A program made the position numbers and the translations under genes. DNA of 64,000 nucleotides from Bacteroidota bacterium (GTDB taxonomy: Bacteria > Bacteroidota > Bacteroidia > Flavobacteriales > Flavobacteriaceae). How positions within the stretch are numbered: the stretch's first letter is position 1; the number at the start of each line of letters is the position of its first letter. Location of the stretch: NCBI GenBank assembly GCA_022562895.1, contig JADFOK010000008.1:26749-90748 (forward strand), read 5' to 3'. Under the pieces are notes generated by a model. The model worked only from the letters and a program-made list of their open reading frames with translations, was not told where the DNA came from and did not search any database. Positions 36,679 through 45,671 of the stretch are shown here, one piece after another.

Positions 36679-37791
36679 ATGAAAAAATTATCGTTTATAA
36701 TTATAATTATATCAATAACATTTGGCGCTTGTCAAAATAATTATCCCGATCTGGAAGAGGGTGTATACGCTGAATTCAAAACCAACAAAGGTGTTTTTGT
36801 AGCTAAACTTTACAATGAGGCTACCCCAATTACCGTGGCTAATTTTGTGGACCTGGCAGAGGGTAACAACGATATGGTAGATTCAATTTATAAAGGGAAA
36901 AAATATTTTAACGGACTAATTTTCCATAGAGTTATAAAAGATTTTATGATTCAAGGTGGAGATCCATTAGGTAACGGTTCCGGGAATCCAGGATACAAAT
37001 TTCCCGATGAAATTGTTGACACACTAAAACATTCAAAAAAAGGAATACTTTCCATGGCTAATTCCGGACCCGAAACAAATGGGAGTCAGTTTTTTATAAT
37101 TTTAAAAGAAACTCCCTGGTTAAATGGAAAACATACCGTTTTTGGTGAAATAGTTATCGGTCAAAGTGTAATTGACTCTTTGGGTATGGTTGAAACAAAA
37201 AAGCCGGGAGACGTACCTGTAGATACAGTAAGAATAAATGAAGTAAATATAATTAGAATAGGTGATGTAAAAATTGCTTCTTTTAAATCTGAAATGGAAG
37301 CTATTGAAAACCAAAAGAAAGAAAAGGAAGCACGAATTGAAAAAGTTGCTACCGAAACTGCAGTTGGTTTTGCACCCCTTAGGGAAAAAGCCGAAGAATT
37401 ACCTTCTGGACTTAAGATCTATTTTACTGAAAAAGGAAATGGAGAAAAACCTAAAGAAGGATCTAAAATATTAATGAATTATTCAGGGTATTTAGAAAAT
37501 GGAACTCTGTTTGATTCTAACCTCCCTGAAATTGCTAGAAAATATGGTGTTTTTGACCATAGAAGAGCAGATAGTGGTGGTTATGAACCTTCATTTTCAG
37601 ATTATAGTAAAGATGCACGATTGATCCCAGGATTTAGAGAAGGTCTGCTTATGTTGAGTGTTGGCGATAAAGTCACACTATTTATACCTGCTCATTTAGG
37701 ATATGGAGAACGTGGTTATCCTCCACAAATTCCAAGTAATGCTGATTTAGTTTTTGAATTGGAATTGGTTGAAATAATTAAACCTCAATAA
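36679..37791 (+). CDS. Dual-domain peptidyl-prolyl isomerase lipoprotein (cyclophilin + FKBP)
   Basis: 370 residues. A lipobox FGAC (Cys18) is followed by a cyclophilin domain (~29-195) with FHRVIKDFMIQGGDP, NSGPETNGSQFFI and LNGKHTVFGE, all catalytic positions intact. A charged linker (~200-245, lysine- and glutamate-rich) leads to an FKBP domain (~255-368; LMNYSGYLENGTLFDSN, IPGFREGLLMLSVGDKVTLF, AHLGYGERG). Two unrelated isomerase folds in one chain suggest a surface folding factor. It ends at a strong terminator. Confidence 0.94.
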   Translation: MKKLSFIIIIISITFGACQNNYPDLEEGVYAEFKTNKGVFVAKLYNEATPITVANFVDLAEGNNDMVDSIYKGKKYFNGLIFHRVIKDFMIQGGDPLGNGSGNPGYKFPDEIVDTLKHSKKGILSMANSGPETNGSQFFIILKETPWLNGKHTVFGEIVIGQSVIDSLGMVETKKPGDVPVDTVRINEVNIIRIGDVKIASFKSEMEAIENQKKEKEARIEKVATETAVGFAPLREKAEELPSGLKIYFTEKGNGEKPKEGSKILMNYSGYLENGTLFDSNLPEIARKYGVFDHRRADSGGYEPSFSDYSKDARLIPGFREGLLMLSVGDKVTLFIPAHLGYGERGYPPQIPSNADLVFELELVEIIKPQ

Positions 37792-37823
37792 AAAAAAACC
37801 TCTTGATTTTCAAGAGGTTTTTT
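37791..37823. terminator. Bidirectional intrinsic terminator between the PPIase gene and pepD
   Basis: CCTCTTGA (37799-37806) and TCAAGAGG (37810-37817) form a perfect stem with a TTT loop, flanked by A-run and T-run. It serves both convergent genes. It overlaps the last bases of the pepD frame. Confidence 0.85.
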
Positions 37824-39282
37824 ATTCCCTAACTGGAATATTCTTTAATATTTCAAGTACAAAATTCCAGTATTTTTGTGTAGAAGATATACTAGCTCTT
37901 TCGTCTGGAGAATGCGCTCCTCTAATAGTGGGTCCAAAGGAGATCATATCCATCTTCGGATAATTTTGTCCCAAGATTCCACATTCTAACCCGGCATGAC
38001 AAGCGGCTACCTTAGCTTTTTTATCATTTAATTTTTCATATATAGATTCTAATACTTTTAATATAGGGCTGTCCATTTTAGGTGCCCATCCGGGATAACT
38101 GCCTGAGAAATCAACATTAAAATCTGCCAATTCAAAAACAGCTTTTAGTGTATTTGCCATATCCATTTTTGAAGATTCCACCGAAGAACGTGTTAAACAT
38201 TCAACTTTAATCTTCCCATCTTGCAAAGTTACCTTTGCAATATTATTAGATGTTTCAACCAAATCTGAAATGGCAGGACTCATTCGATATACGCCATTAT
38301 GAGCTGCATAAATTGCCTGTATAAATGCTTTTTGGTCATTTTTGTTCATAATGGTTTCTGGAAGTTTTTCTAATTTTTGTAATTTAATTGAAAGATTGGG
38401 GTCTAATAATTTATATTCATCAACAATTTGGGTTTTCGCATTTTCAATTCCGGTTAGAAACTTGTCTACATTGTTTTTTTCAACAACCAGTGTCGCATCA
38501 CTTTCACGGGGGATGGCATTTCTAAGACTTCCACCTTGTAAAGAGGCAAGGTTGATACTATCATTTACAGCAAATAAAAGACGGTTCATTATTTTGTTCG
38601 CATTACCCAGTCCCAGAATAATATCCATTCCACTATGTCCTCCCTGTAACCCTTTTACGGCTATTCTATAGGATTCAGAATTAGAAGGTGTATTGACTTC
38701 AGTATAACCTCGAGAAGCTGTTACGTCAATTCCACCAGCACAACCTACGCCAATTTCATCATCTTCTTCGGTATCGAGGTTTAGTAATATATCCCCATGT
38801 AAAATACCTCCTTTTAATCCTAAAGCACCGGTCATTCCTGTTTCTTCATCAATAGTAAAAAGTGCTTCCAAAGCAGGATGAGAAATAATATCACTTTCAA
38901 AAATCGCCATTATCGTAGCTACTCCTAAGCCGTTATCCGCTCCCAAAGTAGTGCCATTAGCTCTAACCCAATCGCCATCAATAAACATATCAATGCCCTG
39001 AGTGTCAAAATCAAAATCAACATCGCTATTTTTTTGGTGTACCATATCGAGATGTGATTGTAACACTACTGGTTTTCTATTTTCCATACCTTGAGTAGCT
39101 GGTTTACGTATAATTACATTCCCAACTTCATCCTCAAAAGTATCTAATCCCAGATTATTCCCAAATTTTTTTATAAATGCGATAACCCGTTCTTCTTTTT
39201 TCGAAGCACGGGGTACAGCATTTAAATCTGTGAAGTTTTTCCAAAGTACTTTGGGTTCTAGGATTTTTATATTTTCGTTCAT
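37822..39282 (-). CDS. pepD: Aminoacyl-histidine dipeptidase (PepD, M20 family)
   Basis: 486 residues from ATG 39282; the frame continues 29 codons upstream, but MNENIKILEPKVLWKNF is the usual start. Zinc ligands and catalytic residues are visible: LQSHLDMVHQ, LGADNGLG, TIDEETGMTGA, NLDTEED and GAHSPDERASISS. It cleaves dipeptides such as Xaa-His in the cytoplasm. Divergent from the DUF3810 gene. Confidence 0.95.
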   Translation of the reverse strand: MNENIKILEPKVLWKNFTDLNAVPRASKKEERVIAFIKKFGNNLGLDTFEDEVGNVIIRKPATQGMENRKPVVLQSHLDMVHQKNSDVDFDFDTQGIDMFIDGDWVRANGTTLGADNGLGVATIMAIFESDIISHPALEALFTIDEETGMTGALGLKGGILHGDILLNLDTEEDDEIGVGCAGGIDVTASRGYTEVNTPSNSESYRIAVKGLQGGHSGMDIILGLGNANKIMNRLLFAVNDSINLASLQGGSLRNAIPRESDATLVVEKNNVDKFLTGIENAKTQIVDEYKLLDPNLSIKLQKLEKLPETIMNKNDQKAFIQAIYAAHNGVYRMSPAISDLVETSNNIAKVTLQDGKIKVECLTRSSVESSKMDMANTLKAVFELADFNVDFSGSYPGWAPKMDSPILKVLESIYEKLNDKKAKVAACHAGLECGILGQNYPKMDMISFGPTIRGAHSPDERASISSTQKYWNFVLEILKNIPVRE

Positions 39283-39351
39283 TTTTTGAATAATTAAAAG
39301 TAAAATTACGGTTTTAGAATATGGACTGAAAATTATAATTAGATTTCTTTG

Positions 39352-39359
39352 TATGTTTG
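39352..39359 (+). promoter_or_regulatory. -7 element four bases before the DUF3810 start codon
   Basis: TATGTTTG matches TAnnTTTG and ends 4 bases before ATG 39364. Transcription would begin at or next to the A of the start codon, giving a leaderless mRNA. No TTG is found at the standard -33 spacing. Confidence 0.42.
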
Positions 39360-39363
39360 AAAA

Positions 39364-40431
39364 ATGCAAAGAAGAAAGAAATTAATTATAGCTGCTTTAT
39401 TTCCAATACAAATTATTGTATTACAAGTCCTTAAGGGATTTCCCTCATTTGTAGAAAATTATTATAGCCTCGGAATATTTCCTGTCATCTCAAAAATTTA
39501 TAGATATATATTTGGTTGGATACCATTTTCAGTTGGTGATATATTTTATTTATTAATCGTCCTTTTGGCTTTAAGATGGATTTATAAAAACCTAAAACGA
39601 CTAACAAAAGAACCTGTCTGGTTTTTTGTGGACATAACAGCAACTGTTTCAATTGTTTATTTTGTTTTTCTGCTTTTATGGGGATTAAATTACTACCGCG
39701 TTCCACTTCACAAGACCTTAAACATTAATACAGATTATACAACAGAACAACTCATATCAACGACACAAAGACTTATAAATAAATCAAATGATTTACATAG
39801 AAAATTAGGCTTTCCAGATAGTTTGAAAGTGGTGATTCCATATTCTCAAAAAGAGATTTTAAACAAGTCTATCAACGGCTATAAAAATCTATCAAAAACA
39901 TATCCTAAACTAGCCTATTCGCCAAAAAGTATTAAAAAAAGTAGTTGGAGCCTTGCACTTACCTATATGGGATATAGCGGATATTACAATCCCTTTTCTG
40001 GAGAAGCTCAGGTAAATAATAAAATTAAAACCTATAAATTTTCTGTGGTTAGCTGCCATGAGCAAGCTCATCAATTGGGTTATGCTGCCGAAAATGAAGC
40101 CAATTTTTTAGCTACTTTGGCTACCATAAATAATGATGATCCCTATATACAATATACAGGCTATATTTTTGTGTTGCGATATTGTATCAATGAAATTGCA
40201 CGAAGAGATATTGATACTTACCACCAATTAATTAAAACAATAAATCCAGGAATTCTTGCGAGTTACAAAGAAATGCGGGATTTTTGGGAAAGTTATCAAA
40301 ATCCGTTAGAATCATTATCAAAATTATTTTGGAATCAATTTTTAAAAGCTAATAACCAATCAAAAGGAATTATGAGTTATAACTACATGGTAGCTTTAGT
40401 TATTAATTATTATGAAGATAAACCCTTTTAA
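39364..40431 (+). CDS. DUF3810 membrane protein with HExxH motif
   Basis: 355 residues. Membrane helices lie near 8-25, 52-72 and 88-108. The extramembrane part contains SCHEQAHQLGYAAENEANF: HEQAH (232-236) is a zinc-protease HExxH, with glutamates at 243 and 245 as possible third ligands. Later helices continue GYIFVLRYCINEI. DUF3810 is uncharacterised; metalloprotease activity is inferred from the motif. It is divergent from pepD. Confidence 0.87.
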   Translation: MQRRKKLIIAALFPIQIIVLQVLKGFPSFVENYYSLGIFPVISKIYRYIFGWIPFSVGDIFYLLIVLLALRWIYKNLKRLTKEPVWFFVDITATVSIVYFVFLLLWGLNYYRVPLHKTLNINTDYTTEQLISTTQRLINKSNDLHRKLGFPDSLKVVIPYSQKEILNKSINGYKNLSKTYPKLAYSPKSIKKSSWSLALTYMGYSGYYNPFSGEAQVNNKIKTYKFSVVSCHEQAHQLGYAAENEANFLATLATINNDDPYIQYTGYIFVLRYCINEIARRDIDTYHQLIKTINPGILASYKEMRDFWESYQNPLESLSKLFWNQFLKANNQSKGIMSYNYMVALVINYYEDKPF

Positions 40432-40490
40432 TAAAATCTTAATAAGGTGTTAAAAATATTGTAAAAGACGGCTAACTCCTTTTGCATTAC

Positions 40491-40498
40491 TATCTTTG
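40491..40498 (+). promoter_or_regulatory. Candidate -7 element for the amidohydrolase pair
   Basis: TATCTTTG, full TAnnTTTG match, 29 bases before ATG 40528. TTG triplets upstream are at non-standard distances (6 and 29 bases). Confidence 0.48.
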
Positions 40499-40527
40499 AA
40501 AACCTTTTTTAACTAATCAATTTTAAA

Positions 40528-43482
40528 ATGAAAAAAGTTACTTTCCTGTTCATTTTGTTATTTTGCATCACTATTATTTCTGCTCAAGATTACTTCCCGA
40601 AGAATGAGGGTGTAAAAGAAGAAAACAATAACTACACAGCATTTACCAATGCGACATTATATGTAACACCTACACAGGTAATAAAAAATGGTACTTTACT
40701 TATTCAAAAGGGTAAAGTGGTTGCTGTAGGAAAATCAGTAACTATTCCTGAAAATTCAATCCGAGTTGATTTAAAAGGAAAATTTATCTACCCCTCTTTT
40801 ATAGATCCCTATTCCGATTTTGGAGTTGGTAAACCTGAAAAAGTAAAAGGTCGTGGACCGCAATACGAATCTAAAAGAAGTGGTTTTTACTGGAATGAAC
40901 ACATCATGCCAGAAAATAATGCTATTGATAAATTTGAATACCAGAAAAAGAAGGCTGCCGATCTACGAAAAGCTGGATTTGGTGTGGTAAACACCCATAT
41001 TATGGATGGTATTGCTCGTGGAACAGGTGTTTTAGTGGCATTAAATGACGATGGAAATGATGCAGATCGAATTATAGACGACAGATCGGTGCAATATTTT
41101 TCTTTTTCTAAAAGTGTGGCTAGCAGACAATCGTATCCATCATCTTTAATGGGTGGAATGGCACTATTAAGGCAAATGTATTCCGATGCCGAATGGTATG
41201 CCTCAGGAAATTCAACAACTAAAGATCGTTCTCTAGAAGCATTAATTGCCAATCGAAAACTAGTCTCAATATTTGAGGCTGGTAACAAAGGAAATGACCA
41301 ACGAGCTGATAAAATAGGAGATAAATTTAATTTGAATTATATTATAGTAGGTGGAGGCGATGAATACGAATCTATTGAAAACATTAAAGCCACAAATGCA
41401 AAATATATTATCCCACTAGATTTCCCGGAAGCATATGACGTTAGCGATCCATACGCAGTTAACTATTTAACTTTAGAACAAATGCGTGCCTGGAACCAAG
41501 CCCCTACAAATCCAAAAGTGCTTTCTGAAAATGGAATCGTTTATTCATTTACTACTTACAAATTAAAGAAACCTTCAGAGTTTAAGGCAAAATTACTGAA
41601 GGCAATAAAATATGGTTTAGACAAGACCAAAGCTTTAGAGTCCTTAACCATTATTCCTGCCCAGATGTTACAGCAAGGTAATAAGATTGGGTCGTTACAG
41701 CCCGGGCGTTATGCAAACTTTTTAATTACTTCAGGAGATGTTTTTGACAAGAAAACTGTACTATATGAAAACTGGGTGCAGGGAAATAAAAATGTAATCA
41801 ACAATAAAGATCAAAAAGATATTCGGGGTACCTATTCACTTTCAGCAGGTGGAAAAAATTTCGACCTCATCATTTCAGGTGAAGTTTCTAAACCTAAGTC
41901 TGAGGTAAAATTAGACACAGTAAAATATTCTTCAAAATTAAAATATTCTGAAAACTGGATAACTTTATCATTTACTGATAAAACTTCAAACGACACTTAC
42001 CAAACTACAGCAATCATTCCATCTGAAGGAGAAAGTTTTTCTGGAAAGTTGGTCTTGCCCAATGGTGCAATACGTAGTTTTACGGCAACAAGAAAATCTT
42101 TAGATGTACCTGAAAAAAAATCTAAAGATGAAAAAGATTCAATTGCGTTAGAAGTTGTTCCCCTCACTTATCCTAATGTGGGTTATGGCTTTTCAGTGAA
42201 ACCAATTCAACAAAATATTTTATTTAAAAATGCTACGGTTTGGACCAGTGAAGCTGAAGGTATATTAAGCCAAACCGATGTCTTGATAAAAAATGGGAAA
42301 ATCGATAAAGTAGGTAAAAACTTAAATGCTGAAGGTGCTACTATCATAGATGCTACCGGAAAACACCTTACCGCTGGAATCGTGGATGAACATTCACACA
42401 TAGCAACTTCTTCCATAAATGAATCGGGTCACAATTCTTCTGCAGAAGTGAGCATTGAAGATGTTTTAAATCCAGAAGATATTAATATCTACCGCAATCT
42501 CGCTGGAGGAGTAACTACCATTCAAATATTGCATGGTTCAGCGAATCCAATTGGTGGGCGCTCGGCTATTATTAAATTAAAATGGGGAAATGATGCAAAC
42601 GGACTTCTTTTAAATAACAGTCCGAAGTTTATAAAATTTGCTTTGGGTGAAAACGTAAAACAATCTAATAGGCAGAGTTTTGATCGTTTCCCTCAAACAC
42701 GTATGGGTGTAGAACAATTGTATATTAATTATTTTAATCGTGCAAAGGAATACGATATTAAAAAGAAAAGTGGAAAAGCCTACAGATACGATGAAGAAAT
42801 GGAAGTATTGGCAGAGATTCTAAATGGTGAACGATTTATTAGTTGCCATTCGTATGTACAAAGTGAAATCAATATGCTTATGAAAGTAGCAGAGCGTTTT
42901 AATTTTAGGATAAATACTTTCACTCATATTTTGGAAGGCTATAAAGTAGCTGATAAAATGAAAAAACATGGTGTAGGAGGTTCAACATTCAGCGATTGGT
43001 GGGCCTATAAATATGAAGTGAACGATGCCATCCCATACAACGCTGCAATTATGAGTAGTTTAGGCATTACAGTAGCCATAAACAGTGATGACAGTGAAAT
43101 GGCTCGAAGATTAAATCAGGAGGCTGCTAAATCTATTAAATATGGTGGAATGACAGAAGAAGATGCCTGGAAACTAGTCACAATCAATCCTGCAATATTA
43201 CTACACCTGGATAATCGTATTGGTAGTATAAAAGAGGGAAAAGATGCCGATTTAGTACTTTGGAACGACAACCCTCTCTCTGTATATGCAAAAGTTGAAA
43301 TGACTTTGATTGAAGGCACTGTTTATTTCGATATTGATAATGACAAACAAAAAAGAAGTGCTATTAAATCTGAAAGAAACAAATTAATAAAAATGATGCT
43401 TAAGGAAAAAGCAGGTGGCAAAAAAACACAATCCCCTAAGAAAGAAGAACATATTAACTTTAATTGCGAAACAATAAACTAA
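40528..43482 (+). CDS. Exported two-domain amidohydrolase-family protein
   Basis: 984 residues. The signal peptide is ~1-19 (ends ISAQ). Two amidohydrolase-like modules follow. In the first (~35-430) the HxH site reads FIDPYSDFG (Tyr95 and Asp97 where His are expected), so it is probably inactive. In the second (~565-960) the motif is intact: DEHSHIATSS (His622, His624), CHSYVQ, TFTHILEG and NSDDSEMARR. Exported hydrolysis of a cyclic amide or peptide-like compound is likely; the substrate is unknown. Six bases precede its companion gene. Confidence 0.9.
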   Translation: MKKVTFLFILLFCITIISAQDYFPKNEGVKEENNNYTAFTNATLYVTPTQVIKNGTLLIQKGKVVAVGKSVTIPENSIRVDLKGKFIYPSFIDPYSDFGVGKPEKVKGRGPQYESKRSGFYWNEHIMPENNAIDKFEYQKKKAADLRKAGFGVVNTHIMDGIARGTGVLVALNDDGNDADRIIDDRSVQYFSFSKSVASRQSYPSSLMGGMALLRQMYSDAEWYASGNSTTKDRSLEALIANRKLVSIFEAGNKGNDQRADKIGDKFNLNYIIVGGGDEYESIENIKATNAKYIIPLDFPEAYDVSDPYAVNYLTLEQMRAWNQAPTNPKVLSENGIVYSFTTYKLKKPSEFKAKLLKAIKYGLDKTKALESLTIIPAQMLQQGNKIGSLQPGRYANFLITSGDVFDKKTVLYENWVQGNKNVINNKDQKDIRGTYSLSAGGKNFDLIISGEVSKPKSEVKLDTVKYSSKLKYSENWITLSFTDKTSNDTYQTTAIIPSEGESFSGKLVLPNGAIRSFTATRKSLDVPEKKSKDEKDSIALEVVPLTYPNVGYGFSVKPIQQNILFKNATVWTSEAEGILSQTDVLIKNGKIDKVGKNLNAEGATIIDATGKHLTAGIVDEHSHIATSSINESGHNSSAEVSIEDVLNPEDINIYRNLAGGVTTIQILHGSANPIGGRSAIIKLKWGNDANGLLLNNSPKFIKFALGENVKQSNRQSFDRFPQTRMGVEQLYINYFNRAKEYDIKKKSGKAYRYDEEMEVLAEILNGERFISCHSYVQSEINMLMKVAERFNFRINTFTHILEGYKVADKMKKHGVGGSTFSDWWAYKYEVNDAIPYNAAIMSSLGITVAINSDDSEMARRLNQEAAKSIKYGGMTEEDAWKLVTINPAILLHLDNRIGSIKEGKDADLVLWNDNPLSVYAKVEMTLIEGTVYFDIDNDKQKRSAIKSERNKLIKMMLKEKAGGKKTQSPKKEEHINFNCETIN

Positions 43483-43488
43483 TCTGTT

Positions 43489-44793
43489 ATGAAAAAAGTA
43501 CAACAATATATATTATTGGTAACATTAGGTTTTGGCTTATCTACCATCGCACAACAAACTCCCGCTGGAGAACAAAAGGAAGTAGTAACCATTGTAGGAG
43601 CTACTGCCCATATTGGAAATGGTACTGTTATTAAGAACAGTTTGGTTATTTTCGAAAATGGAAAAATAACTTTTGTAGTAGATGCTACCACTACAAAAAT
43701 TCCTTATCGTGGTACTGTTATTTATGCACAAGGAAAACATGTATATCCCGGATTCATTGCTCCAAATTCTACATTGGGTTTGGGTGAGGTAGATGCAGTT
43801 CGAGCTACAAGAGATTACGATGAAATAGGTTCTATGAACCCCCATATACGAAGTTTAATAGCCTATAATGCCGAATCTAAAGTAACTGAAAGCATACGTC
43901 CAAATGGTATATTATTGGGTCAGATTACACCTCGAGGTGGTACTATCTCTGGGACTTCCTCTATTGTACAATTCGATGCTTGGAATTGGGAAGATGCCCT
44001 GGTAAAAGAAGATGATGGTATTCATTTAAATTGGCCTAACACTTACAAAAGAGGGCGATGGTGGTTAGGTGAGCCCAGGGGATATAAACCCAATAAAGAT
44101 TATCCGGAACAATTAGAAAAAATTAAATCCTTTATTAAACAGGCAGAGGCTTATGGAAAAACACCTGCCGATTCTCAAAACGAATCTTTTGACGCTATGC
44201 AAGGTTTATTTAATGGTTCTAAAAAAATGTATGTCCATACCAATGGTGAAAAAGAAATAATCGATGCCATCACTACATTAAAAGAAAGTGGTGTACAAAG
44301 AATCGTTCTTGTTGGAGGATATGAAGCTTATAAGGTAACAAATCTTCTTAATAAAAATAATGTTTCAGTATTAATACAAAGAGTTCATACAACTCCGAGT
44401 AATGCAGACGACGACTATGATTTACCTTATAAATTACCCATATTATTAGTAGAAAAAGGAGTTCTTGTTGCGTTACAATCCAGTGGAAAAATGGAGCGTA
44501 TGAACACCCGAAACCTACCCTTCTTAGCGGGTCATTTAGTAGGACAGGGAATGGACAAAGAGATGGCTTTACAGCTTATTACTTACAATGCTGCAAAAAT
44601 ATTAGGTATCGACAAAGACTATGGAACTTTAGAGGTAGGTAAAAGTGCCACTCTATTTATTTCTGAAGGCGATGCCCTAGACATGAAAACCAACCTGTTA
44701 ACATATGCTTTTATAGACGGCAGAGAAATTTCTCTGGAAACCCACCAAACCAAACTTTGGAAAAGGTATATGAAGAAGTATAGTGGAGAATAA
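43489..44793 (+). CDS. Exported amidohydrolase-family protein, probably catalytically degenerate
   Basis: 434 residues with a signal peptide (ends STIAQQ). The fold markers GKHVYPGFIAPNSTLGLG and LITYNAAKILGIDKDYGTLEVGKSA, read in parts, are amidohydrolase-like. The metal HxH is replaced by Asn93 and Thr95. It resembles the degenerate first module of the neighbouring 984-residue protein, so the pair may form a complex in which this protein is structural or binds substrate. Six bases after its partner, same operon. Confidence 0.86.
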   Translation: MKKVQQYILLVTLGFGLSTIAQQTPAGEQKEVVTIVGATAHIGNGTVIKNSLVIFENGKITFVVDATTTKIPYRGTVIYAQGKHVYPGFIAPNSTLGLGEVDAVRATRDYDEIGSMNPHIRSLIAYNAESKVTESIRPNGILLGQITPRGGTISGTSSIVQFDAWNWEDALVKEDDGIHLNWPNTYKRGRWWLGEPRGYKPNKDYPEQLEKIKSFIKQAEAYGKTPADSQNESFDAMQGLFNGSKKMYVHTNGEKEIIDAITTLKESGVQRIVLVGGYEAYKVTNLLNKNNVSVLIQRVHTTPSNADDDYDLPYKLPILLVEKGVLVALQSSGKMERMNTRNLPFLAGHLVGQGMDKEMALQLITYNAAKILGIDKDYGTLEVGKSATLFISEGDALDMKTNLLTYAFIDGREISLETHQTKLWKRYMKKYSGE

Positions 44794-44843
44794 TTACTAC
44801 TAATATTAAAATTTGCAAAGAGCTATCTATAAAGTAGTCTTCC

Positions 44844-44851
44844 TATCTTTG
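44844..44851 (+). promoter_or_regulatory. -7 element four bases before the RNA methyltransferase start
   Basis: TATCTTTG matches TAnnTTTG perfectly and ends 4 bases before ATG 44856, predicting a transcript that starts at or beside the start codon. The nearest TTG upstream is 28 bases away, more than usual. Confidence 0.48.
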
Positions 44852-44855
44852 CATC

Positions 44856-45653
44856 ATGCATAAACAAATCTCCAGTCTTCAGAATCCTTTGATAAAGCAG
44901 ATACTTTCACTACGACAGAAATCAAAAGAGCGTAGAAAAACGGGTTTGTTCGTTATTGAAGGAAAACAAGAAATTGAACTCGCGGTAAAAGGAGGATATG
45001 ACTTACAAACACTTTTGTTTTGTCCAGAGATTATTTCGGAAGAAAATATTGAACGACTTACATTTACAAATATTGAACGCTTGGAAATCACATCAGAAGT
45101 CTATAAAAAAGTGGCCTATCGAACCACTTCCGAAGGTGTTTTGGCCATTGCAAATTCAAAAGAGTTATTTCTTGATAATTTAACTTTGAATGCTGAAAAA
45201 CTTTTAATTCTGGTGGCCGAAGCTCCTGAAAAACCAGGAAATATTGGCGCATTATTACGTACAGCAGATGCTGCCAATTTAGATGCAGTAATTATTGCTA
45301 ACCCAAAAACAGACCTTTACAATCCCAATATAATTCGAAGTAGTGTAGGATGTATATTTACAAATAATATAGCGATTGGAAGTACAGATGAGATTATTCG
45401 TTATCTGAAAGAAAAAGGAATTGCTATTTATTGTGCAGCTTTACAAGCTGCAATCTCCTATATTAGTTGTGATTTTACAGAAAACACAGCGATAGTAGTG
45501 GGTACTGAAGCCAAGGGATTATCTCAAGAATGGCTGGATAACAGTACCAAGAATATGATTATCCCTATGCATGGAGAGATAGATTCTATGAATGTTTCAG
45601 TAGCCGCAGGAATCCTTATCTTTGAAGCCAAAAGACAACGACGAAATAGCTAA
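44856..45653 (+). CDS. SpoU/TrmH-family RNA 2'-O-methyltransferase
   Basis: 265 residues. An N-terminal substrate-binding domain (SSLQNPLIKQILSLRQKSKERR, FVIEGKQEI) is followed by the SPOUT knot: EAPEKPGNIGALLRTADAA (motif 1), VVGTEAKGLS (motif 2) and IPMHGEIDSMNVSVAAGI (motif 3). It methylates a ribose in rRNA or tRNA; the target cannot be read from sequence. It is followed after 18 bases by the M48 protease gene. Confidence 0.94.
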   Translation: MHKQISSLQNPLIKQILSLRQKSKERRKTGLFVIEGKQEIELAVKGGYDLQTLLFCPEIISEENIERLTFTNIERLEITSEVYKKVAYRTTSEGVLAIANSKELFLDNLTLNAEKLLILVAEAPEKPGNIGALLRTADAANLDAVIIANPKTDLYNPNIIRSSVGCIFTNNIAIGSTDEIIRYLKEKGIAIYCAALQAAISYISCDFTENTAIVVGTEAKGLSQEWLDNSTKNMIIPMHGEIDSMNVSVAAGILIFEAKRQRRNS

Positions 45654-45671
45654 AAGACTCAAAAATATCTC

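Noticed and set aside
40887..41288. 133-codon antisense open frame inside the large amidohydrolase gene
   Set aside because: Opposite a well-supported domain and without recognisable features; a shadow frame.
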